Assembly (NCBI GenBank): GCA_030634785.1 | Contig: DAOWAC010000067.1 | Location: forward strand, 1 to 5,911 | Source of the DNA: Chloroflexota bacterium | GTDB lineage: Archaea > Iainarchaeota > Iainarchaeia > Iainarchaeales > GCA-2688035 | Length of the DNA: 5,911 nucleotides | Reading direction: 5' to 3' | In this document: in pieces, positions 1 through 4,552 of the stretch | Layout: the number at the start of each line of letters is the position of its first letter | Numbering within the stretch: position 1 is the first letter of the stretch | Position numbers and translations under genes: made by a program | The notes under the pieces: generated by a model | What the model saw: the letters and a program-made list of their open reading frames with translations, nothing else | What the model was told of the DNA's origin: nothing | Databases searched by the model: none

Positions 1-1188
1 ATCAGCATTTTCAAGGTCACTTATTCTAATAGTATATCTTGCATTTTTGTGCGCCAGAGGAATTTCCTTTCCATTCTTTCTCTTTTTGCCTTCAGTCCAT
101 TTACCTGAAAAATTTACTCCATCTTTTGGAGTTTCGGCATTCATTCCAAGCCAGTATGGCTTTCCATTGTTTATTAAAACATTTGAAAAAATTGCTTCCC
201 TCGGAGTTGAAAGAACATTGTAAATTAATGGATCATTTTTTTGATTAACATCCCTTATAATTCCAAAAATTCCTTGTTCAATATTTACTGCATGAGCAAT
301 GCCTTCTTCATTAATTCTAATATACGCAATATCATCGCCAATAACTGTTTGCCCCGGAAGCATTGCAGTACTTGTCTTTCCACAAGCCGAAGGAAATGCT
401 CCGGTAAAATAGGTCACTCGGTCCTTTCCCTTTGGGTGAATGCCCATTACAAACATGTGTTCTGTCAGCCAGTCTTCATCGTTTGCTTTCTTAATTGCAA
501 GTCTTAAAGCAAGCTTTTTCAAACCAACACTGTTTCCTGCATACTGATTGTTCACTGTTAAAACACGATTTTTTTGCAAATCAACATAGATTCTTCTGTC
601 AGCAACATCTTTTGTAACACTTCCATTCATTGCTCCTGCAGAGTGCACAAAGTAAAAGAAATCTTCCGGATCCTTTAGTTTTTTAAATTGTGAAAAACCT
701 GGTCTGTAAAGTATGTCTTCAGAGTGGCAGACATATGTTGAATCAGTTAATTGTAATGCTGCAATTGAAAATTCACTATCTGTTGGGCCAAGGCAAAAAA
801 ATCTTACAAACAGTTCTTTGCCTTTCATACAACCGTCCATGATATCAAGAATCTCTTTCAAGCCCTCTTCTCTTGAAACAGTATTAATTTTTTTATAAAG
901 TTCAACCCCTTTTGAAAGCAAAATCTTGGTATTTGCCTTGTCTCTTGCCTGGTCTTTAGGACCGTCAAAGTGAATTGTATGTCCTTCAATTGCAAGCTTT
1001 GTTTCTTCTCCGTTTTCAATTGATTTATTTCTGATATAGGCAACATCTTCTTTGCTGTCAGATAAAATGATTACTTTTTCAGGCTTGCATAAGCTAACAA
1101 ACTCTTCAATTATTTTTTCGACTTTTTTATTGTTAATTTCTTTCAGTATATCCAAACTTTTTTTGTCCAAAATTTTTTCCAAACTCAT
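1..1188 (-). CDS. pckG: Phosphoenolpyruvate carboxykinase (GTP), N-terminal 396 residues, 3' end beyond window
   Basis: The reverse strand reads open from ATG at 1188 to the left edge. GTP-type PEPCK (EC 4.1.1.32) interconverts oxaloacetate + GTP with phosphoenolpyruvate + GDP + CO2 in the cytoplasm, usually for gluconeogenesis. Visible motifs are R82 in DQARDK (substrate-binding arginine loop), QYAGNS with Y216, GLKK ending at K225 and EHM with H244 (Mn ligands), the GTP-type P-loop FPSACGKT at 265-272 with the hallmark C269 and K271, and the kinase-2 motif GDDIAY at 284-289 with D286. Their order and spacing match the vertebrate enzyme (K244, H264, C288, D311) within one residue or so. The wording is closer to Thermococcus-type PEPCK, from general knowledge. 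Full enzymes are about 600-640 residues, so roughly a third, including the guanine pocket, lies outside. The start is set by a good ribosome binding site. The gene sits 46 bases downstream of the aminotransferase gene and is probably co-transcribed with it. No broken motif is seen. Confidence 0.95.
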   Translation of the reverse strand, partial: MSLEKILDKKSLDILKEINNKKVEKIIEEFVSLCKPEKVIILSDSKEDVAYIRNKSIENGEETKLAIEGHTIHFDGPKDQARDKANTKILLSKGVELYKKINTVSREEGLKEILDIMDGCMKGKELFVRFFCLGPTDSEFSIAALQLTDSTYVCHSEDILYRPGFSQFKKLKDPEDFFYFVHSAGAMNGSVTKDVADRRIYVDLQKNRVLTVNNQYAGNSVGLKKLALRLAIKKANDEDWLTEHMFVMGIHPKGKDRVTYFTGAFPSACGKTSTAMLPGQTVIGDDIAYIRINEEGIAHAVNIEQGIFGIIRDVNQKNDPLIYNVLSTPREAIFSNVLINNGKPYWLGMNAETPKDGVNFSGKWTEGKKRKNGKEIPLAHKNARYTIRISDLENAD

Positions 1189-1192
1189 TTTT

Positions 1193-1200
1193 ATCACTCC
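1193..1200 (-). promoter_or_regulatory. Shine-Dalgarno site of the PEPCK gene
   Basis: On the minus strand GGAGTGAT ends four bases before the ATG at 1188. It is one base short of the ideal GGAGGTGAT complement to the 16S rRNA 3' end. It fixes the PEPCK start and fits translation of an internal operon gene. Confidence 0.75.
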
Positions 1201-1205
1201 TTTTT

Positions 1206-1224
1206 AAAAATTACCCTAATTTTT
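1206..1224. repeat. Perfect 8-bp inverted repeat between aminotransferase and PEPCK genes
   Basis: The arms AAAAATTA (1206-1213) and TAATTTTT (1217-1224) are exact reverse complements around a CCC centre (GGG on the coding strand). The dyad lies in the 46-base gap, directly upstream of the PEPCK ribosome binding site. An all-A/T stem with a three-base loop would be weak in RNA, so a protein-binding site or an internal promoter element is as likely as a hairpin. Long A and T runs are common in this DNA, so chance cannot be dismissed. Confidence 0.45.
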
Positions 1225-1234
1225 CCCAAATTTT

Positions 1235-2527
1235 TTATTTTCCCTTGCAGGCATTGTAAATATTTTCGAACAATTCATCAAGCAAAAGGAAAGGTGTTGA
1301 AGAAAAAGCAATCCTGAGCAATTTTCCCATTGCAATAATGCCAGTGTCATATTCTTTCAAAAGCCTTTGCCTTATTTCTTCTGCATCCAGATCTTTTAAT
1401 TCAATACACATAAAATAGCCTGAATTAAATGGCAATGGTTCAAAATATTCTTTGAATTCTGGATGCCCTTCAATGATTTCCTCTACTTTGTTATATCTTT
1501 TCTTTAAGGTTTCAAATTTTTTATTCTTTTGTGTTTGATAATCAGAATCATTAAAAGATTTCAAAATTAATGATTGTGAAAGATGCGGTGCATTGGAAAT
1601 ATTTCCCCTTACCGCGCCAGATGTTTTGTCAACCAAAGCAGTATACAAATCGGCAGTACCGCCTTTTATTGCATAAGTAATAAATCCAACCCTAAAGCCC
1701 CAAACATAATCTTCTTTTGTTGCACCATCAACTTTTACTGCCAAAACATTTTTGTGAAGATCTGCCAATTTTGAAAACAGTGATTCTTTAAAAATTCCTT
1801 CTTTGTAAACAAGTCCAAAATAGGCATCGTCAACCAAAACAGCAATTTGTTTTCCAGCATCAGCAGCTTCTTTGACAACAGAAGCAATTTCTTCTGCCTC
1901 TTTTTCTGTTGGAGTATAACCTGTTGGATTGTTTGGAAAATTCAAAAGCACTACTTTTTTTTCGCCTGAACTATTAAGCTTTTCTTTTAATCCCTCAAGA
2001 TTAAAGCCATTATCTTTGAACAAAGGAAAGCCAATTATTTTTGCACCAAAGCCATTAATGAAAATTAACTTGTAGTTTCCCCAAAATGGTTCCGGAACAA
2101 TTAGTTCATCTCCTTCATTAAGAAAGAGATAGGCACTTATTGAAAGTGCGTGTGTAAGTGCAGCAGTAACAACTGGCAAACTTGTTTCTGCTTTTAGAGA
2201 ATGGTTTTTTTTATAAATAAGCTCTTTCCACTTTTTTCTCAATTCCTTTTTACCATAACTTGGAGCATAATTAAAAGCATCTTTTTTGTCCAACTGAACA
2301 AGTTTTGAGATTGTATTAAGTACAAGTGGACTTCCATCGTCCTCCAAAGCCATTCCAATTGAAGCATTTATTTTTTTACCTCTGGCATTTGCTGCCTGAG
2401 CTAGAATTCCTTTTTTTGGAAAAAAAATTGCTTTGCCTTTTTTGGAAAGCAAGTTGTTAACAGTTTTGGAATTTTTTGAGATTGTTTCATTCAACTCTTC
2501 AGCCTGCGGATTTAATTGCATTGGCAT
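1235..2527 (-). CDS. Class I/II (fold-type I) PLP-dependent aminotransferase
   Basis: This is a cytoplasmic PLP enzyme of the aspartate aminotransferase superfamily, 430 residues from the chosen start. Motifs, numbered from ATG at 2527, are NYAPSYGKKELR near 86-97, PEPFWGNY around 145-152 (cofactor stacking region), NNPTG with N200, DDAY with D233 and Y236, the Schiff-base lysine K271 in DGATKEDYVWGFRVGF with R279 eight residues on (as K258/R266 in aspartate aminotransferase), NSGYF around 368, and a C-terminal LLRIAFSS with R405, the usual substrate-carboxylate arginine. An in-frame ATG at 2626 would add 33 residues, but they lack family resemblance, and the family's opening (NPQAEELNE) starts just after 2527. 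A TATA-like TTTTTATAGG and an AAGGA also precede 2527. Substrate cannot be read from sequence. The gene lies upstream of PEPCK in the same direction, so an aspartate/oxaloacetate role is attractive but inferred; alanine or aromatic donors remain possible. Confidence 0.9.
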   Translation of the reverse strand: MPMQLNPQAEELNETISKNSKTVNNLLSKKGKAIFFPKKGILAQAANARGKKINASIGMALEDDGSPLVLNTISKLVQLDKKDAFNYAPSYGKKELRKKWKELIYKKNHSLKAETSLPVVTAALTHALSISAYLFLNEGDELIVPEPFWGNYKLIFINGFGAKIIGFPLFKDNGFNLEGLKEKLNSSGEKKVVLLNFPNNPTGYTPTEKEAEEIASVVKEAADAGKQIAVLVDDAYFGLVYKEGIFKESLFSKLADLHKNVLAVKVDGATKEDYVWGFRVGFITYAIKGGTADLYTALVDKTSGAVRGNISNAPHLSQSLILKSFNDSDYQTQKNKKFETLKKRYNKVEEIIEGHPEFKEYFEPLPFNSGYFMCIELKDLDAEEIRQRLLKEYDTGIIAMGKLLRIAFSSTPFLLLDELFENIYNACKGK

Positions 2528-2560
2528 TCTTTTTTTCCTTTCACTTAACAAATTAACCAA

Positions 2561-2570
2561 CCTATAAAAA
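2561..2570 (-). promoter_or_regulatory. TATA-like box for the aminotransferase-PEPCK operon
   Basis: On the minus strand TTTTTATAGG lies about 40 bp upstream of the ATG at 2527. A transcript starting about 26 bp downstream, near 2540, would carry a very short leader with AAGGA 8 bases before the start. This supports the 2527 start over the ATG at 2626, which such a transcript would not include. The call is by eye. Confidence 0.45.
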
Positions 2571-2631
2571 AGAAACTTGACAAGGCTTTTAAAACAAACA
2601 GCTTTTTCAGTTTCATTATTGTTCAACTACA

Positions 2632-2650
2632 CAATGTTTAAATAGCATTG
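2632..2650. promoter_or_regulatory. TATA-like element flanked by an inverted repeat
   Basis: TTTAAATA (2637-2644) resembles an archaeal TATA box and reads reasonably on both strands. It is flanked exactly by CAATG (2632-2636) and CATTG (2646-2650), reverse complements of each other. On the plus strand it could start a transcript near 2668, upstream of the regulator gene. A protein bound to the flanking arms would compete with TATA-binding protein. Function is inferred. Confidence 0.4.
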
Positions 2651-2671
2651 CAAGCAAGGTACTTGGTGCAA
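2648..2671. repeat. Interrupted inverted repeat, operator candidate
   Basis: The outer arms TTGCA (2648-2652) and TGCAA (2667-2671) and the inner arms CAAG (2655-2658) and CTTG (2662-2665) form a nested dyad around GTA. Symmetry is off by one base because the left gap is two bases and the right gap is one. It overlaps the previous dyad by three bases and lies between divergent genes, as expected of an operator. Confidence 0.35.
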
Positions 2672-2675
2672 AATA

Positions 2676-2694
2676 TGAACACAAAAACTGTTCA
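2676..2694. promoter_or_regulatory. Inverted repeat TGAACA-N7-TGTTCA, operator candidate
   Basis: The perfect 6-bp arms TGAACA (2676-2681) and TGTTCA (2689-2694) are separated by seven bases. The site lies 30 bp upstream of the winged-helix gene. The size, symmetry and place are typical of a dimeric winged-helix regulator site, so autoregulation is a fair guess. AAATAT (2671-2676), just before it, could act as a TATA element for the same gene. Confidence 0.45.
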
Positions 2695-2724
2695 CAGCAA
2701 GACTTTAAAGAATGCCTCCCTTAA

Positions 2725-3009
2725 ATGTTAGTGGTAATTGTGTCTGATGAAAAACTGGCAAGAGCCATTAGGGCAAGGTCTAGAAGAAATATTTTAAAAA
2801 TCCTCTGCAGGAAGCAAAGAGCGTCTGTTCACGAAATTGCAAAAAAATTGAACATGAGCGAATCCCTTGCCTCAAGACATTTAAAGCTGTTGTATGACTT
2901 GGCGCTTGTTGACCAAAAATATGAACCGCCTGAAAAGTTTTATTTTCTTAGAATAAAAAAACTCAAACAGCTTTTCAAGGTCTACGAAGAAGTAACAAAA
3001 GAAATTTAG
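2725..3009 (+). CDS. Small ArsR-like winged-helix DNA-binding regulator
   Basis: The product is 94 residues, mostly one winged-helix domain. RSRRNILKIL (18-27) matches the opening helix of ArsR-type proteins. Residues 34-62 form the helix-turn-helix, with recognition helix near SESLASRHLKLL (45-56). DQKYEPPEKFYFLR (63-76) looks like the beta wing, and a C-terminal helix (78-94) probably dimerises. The metal-sensing ELCVCDL motif of classical ArsR/SmtB members is absent, and there is a single cysteine (C28), so metal sensing is unlikely. The ATG at 2725 has no clear ribosome binding site. A GTG at 2740 is an alternative start that would drop five hydrophobic residues. The gene diverges from the aminotransferase-PEPCK operon across a dyad-rich region and converges on prs with a 7-base gap. 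The ligand and targets are unknown; local control of its divergent neighbours is inferred. Confidence 0.85.
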   Translation: MLVVIVSDEKLARAIRARSRRNILKILCRKQRASVHEIAKKLNMSESLASRHLKLLYDLALVDQKYEPPEKFYFLRIKKLKQLFKVYEEVTKEI

Positions 3010-3015
3010 AAAAAA
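3010..3015 (-). terminator. Oligo-T terminator candidate after prs
   Basis: Minus-strand transcription leaving the prs stop codon meets TTTTTT within two bases, followed by further T-rich sequence (TTTCTTTTG) inside the end of the regulator gene. Archaeal RNA polymerase can terminate on such T tracts without a hairpin. No comparable T run follows the convergent regulator gene on its own strand. Confidence 0.4.
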
Positions 3016-3016
3016 T

Positions 3017-3961
3017 TCATTCCCAATTAAACAAATCACTTACTGATTCGTTCAAGTGAATTCTTTTAATTGCTTCTCCTAAAAGGTCTGCTACAGGCAA
3101 AACTTTTATCTTTTCAGCCTTTTTGTTATTTCCAGGAATTGAATCTGTTACGACAACAAAATCTATTCCACTTTTTTCAATTCTTTCAAGCGCAGGACCT
3201 GAAAAAAGACCGTGTGTTGCACAAACCGAAACGGATTTGCAACCTTCTTTTTTTAAAGCATTTGCTGCAGCACAAATGGTTCCGGCAGTGTCAATCATGT
3301 CATCAAACATTACACAATTTTTTCCTTTTACTTTTCCAATTACATTTATTGCTTCTGCAACTCCTGCTTCAGGTCTTGCCTTATTTACAATTGCAAGCTC
3401 GGCATTTAAATCTTTTGAAACCTTTGTGCTACTTTTTGCACTTCCTGCATCAGGAGCAACAACAACCAAATCAGACAGGTTTTTTTCCTTAACATACTGC
3501 ATTAGCTTCAATCTTGCAGTAAGATTGTCAAGGGGAACATCAAAAAAGCCCTGAATTTGGTCAGAATGCAAATCCATTGTAATAACACGGTTTGCACCAG
3601 CTTTTTCAAGCAAGTTTGCAACAAGCTTTGCTGTTATAGGCTCTCTGCTTGCAGATTTCCTATCCTGTCTTGCATAACCAAAATAAGGAATTACTGCAGT
3701 AATTCTTGCAGCACTTGACCTTTTGGCTGCATCAATCATTATAAGCAATTCCATTAAATTTTCAGAAACAGGCTTGGAAGTGCCCTGTACTAGAAAAAGA
3801 TCTGTCCCCCTAATGTTGTCCCTAAAGCGGGCATATTGTTCACCATCATTAAATCTTTTTAAGTCAATTCGCCCCAAACCACACTTTAAATATGAAGCAA
3901 TTTCCGTTGCAAGCTCTGTACTACTACTTCCTGCAAAAATTTTTAATTCGTGATTTTTCAA
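3017..3961 (-). CDS. prs: Ribose-phosphate pyrophosphokinase (PRPP synthetase), class I bacterial-like
   Basis: This enzyme (EC 2.7.6.1) makes PRPP from ribose 5-phosphate and ATP for purine, pyrimidine, histidine and NAD synthesis in the cytoplasm. The 314 residues match the usual class I length (about 310-320). Visible motifs are FNDGE (37-41), YFGYARQDRK (93-102) for ATP binding, TMDLHSDQIQGFF with H132, VVAPDAGS with D171, the catalytic loop NKARPE keeping K194 and R196, and the PRPP/ribose phosphate loop FDDMIDTAGT (219-228). The C-terminal IRRIHxNESVSxLF-type ending is present as IKRIHLNESVSDLF. Two loop positions differ from the common bacterial KRRPR wording (A195, E198), and PDAGS replaces the usual PDxGG. 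The start is TTG, with GGGGATG seven bases upstream and homology beginning at once; an ATG at 3971 is out of frame. It converges on the winged-helix gene and diverges from the unknown basic protein gene. Many archaea have shorter Prs forms, so bacterial ancestry is possible. Confidence 0.95.
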   Translation of the reverse strand: MKNHELKIFAGSSSTELATEIASYLKCGLGRIDLKRFNDGEQYARFRDNIRGTDLFLVQGTSKPVSENLMELLIMIDAAKRSSAARITAVIPYFGYARQDRKSASREPITAKLVANLLEKAGANRVITMDLHSDQIQGFFDVPLDNLTARLKLMQYVKEKNLSDLVVVAPDAGSAKSSTKVSKDLNAELAIVNKARPEAGVAEAINVIGKVKGKNCVMFDDMIDTAGTICAAANALKKEGCKSVSVCATHGLFSGPALERIEKSGIDFVVVTDSIPGNNKKAEKIKVLPVADLLGEAIKRIHLNESVSDLFNWE

Positions 3962-3968
3962 AAAAATA

Positions 3969-3975
3969 CATCCCC
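3969..3975 (-). promoter_or_regulatory. Shine-Dalgarno-like site deciding the TTG start of prs
   Basis: On the minus strand GGGGATG is separated by seven bases from TTG at 3961. The ATG inside it (3971-3969) is out of frame with prs, which favours the TTG start. Only GGGGAT resembles the ideal site, and pairing would need G-U pairs, so support is moderate. Confidence 0.5.
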
Positions 3976-4024
3976 AAAAAAATATGAAAAAATAACTTCC
4001 AATAAGAAATAATCAATAGAATTG

Positions 4025-4036
4025 TTTTTAAAAAAG
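4025..4036. promoter_or_regulatory. Near-symmetrical TATA-like box between divergent genes
   Basis: TTTTTAAAAAAG is almost its own reverse complement, so it could seat TATA-binding protein in either direction. On the plus strand its centre lies about 34 bp before the ATG at 4064, giving a leaderless or nearly leaderless transcript. On the minus strand a start near 4004 would give prs a leader of about 42 bases containing its ribosome binding site. GAATTG occurs on both sides (4019-4024 and 4036-4041) as a direct repeat. Confidence 0.45.
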
Positions 4037-4063
4037 AATTGCCTCACATTTTTATTGAAGAAC

Positions 4064-4489
4064 ATGGTTAATGACCTTATTGAAATGGAATTCAGGGCAT
4101 TGGAACGCATTGTTGCAAATCCAAACATGTCATATAAGGAAAAAATGCATGCTTTAAAAAAATATGAACGAATTTTAAGCAAACACACCGGAATTACATT
4201 AAGGGCATTAAATGAAACAGCCTACATCATTCACAACAACAAACTTAGTGAAACACAAACATTGAATAAATTAAGAGCGGTTGAAAACGTTTTTGTTGAA
4301 GGCGCAATAAAGACTGGCAGAGAAGCAGGCAAGCCACTTTCAAGAACACAGTGCAGGAAAATTTTTTCAAATTATGTAAAGCAGCATCATCACATAAAAA
4401 TCGGACGCGAATTGAGAAATGCTAGACTGACAAGAAAAAAGATGTTAAAAAAACCAGTAAAAAAATCAACGAGACCAAGGCTGAAATAG
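4064..4489 (+). CDS. Basic protein of unknown function, 141 residues
   Basis: I do not recognise this protein. From the ATG at 4064 it is 141 residues, apparently mostly helical, without signal peptide or membrane segment. The body (1-114) mixes acidic and basic residues and includes NPNMSYKEKMHALKKYERIL, a single cysteine (C97) and three histidines in a row (108-110). The tail (115-141) is strongly basic: 13 of 27 residues are Lys or Arg, which suggests nucleic acid or ribosome contact, though this is inference. A TTG at 4022 would add 14 residues but lies upstream of the TATA-like box at 4025-4036, so the ATG is preferred; no clear ribosome binding site is present, which fits a leaderless message. 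The arginine codons are mixed (AGA, AGG, CGC, CGA), unlike enolase. The gene precedes enolase by 63 bases in the same direction, so they may share a transcript. The intact long frame with sensible amphipathic composition argues for a real gene. Confidence 0.75.
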   Translation: MVNDLIEMEFRALERIVANPNMSYKEKMHALKKYERILSKHTGITLRALNETAYIIHNNKLSETQTLNKLRAVENVFVEGAIKTGREAGKPLSRTQCRKIFSNYVKQHHHIKIGRELRNARLTRKKMLKKPVKKSTRPRLK

Positions 4490-4499
4490 CTTTTTAAGG
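4490..4499 (+). promoter_or_regulatory. TATA-like element for enolase, or T-tract end of the preceding gene
   Basis: Directly after the stop codon of the basic protein gene, CTTTTTAAGG could act as a TATA box. A start about 26 bp downstream, near 4520, would leave a leader of about 33 bases carrying the enolase ribosome binding site. The T5 run could equally end the upstream transcript. The sequence does not separate the two readings. Confidence 0.3.
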
Positions 4500-4539
4500 A
4501 CTTATTTGTTTCAATTTACCAAAGCGGTTTTAAAAATTT

Positions 4540-4544
4540 GGAGG
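4540..4544 (+). promoter_or_regulatory. Shine-Dalgarno site of enolase
   Basis: GGAGG lies eight bases before ATG at 4553. It decides against the in-frame TTG at 4538, which overlaps this site and would add five residues with no family counterpart. Confidence 0.8.
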
Positions 4545-4552
4545 AAAAGCAT

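Noticed and set aside
39..1046. Several short open frames on both strands (for example 39-248 +, 241-507 +, 713-898 +, 858-1046 -)
   Set aside because: They lie in other frames of the PEPCK gene, which shows uninterrupted family motifs over the whole stretch; the short frames have no recognisable features.
1191..1197. TTATCAC resembling half of the TATCAC-N5-GTGATA box of the Thermococcales glycolytic regulator TrmB (Tgr)
   Set aside because: The second half is absent at the right spacing, and the bases are fully explained as the reverse complement of the ribosome binding site.
1583..1774. Plus-strand frame of 63 codons inside the aminotransferase gene
   Set aside because: Antisense to the catalytic part of the aminotransferase with no promoter or ribosome binding site.
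3070..3554. Two overlapping plus-strand frames of 140 and 143 codons, one very rich in Leu and Gln
   Set aside because: They are antisense to prs, whose motifs are intact; the odd Leu/Gln composition comes from reading Lys- and Ala-rich codons backwards.
3958..4188. Minus-strand frame of 76 codons across the prs upstream region
   Set aside because: It overlaps the divergent promoter region and the unknown basic protein gene, and has low-complexity Phe/Ser/Asn content without a start signal.
4519..4541. CCAAA/TTTGG arms that could fold over the enolase ribosome binding site
   Set aside because: Only five base pairs with a 13-base loop, too weak to claim as a regulatory hairpin.
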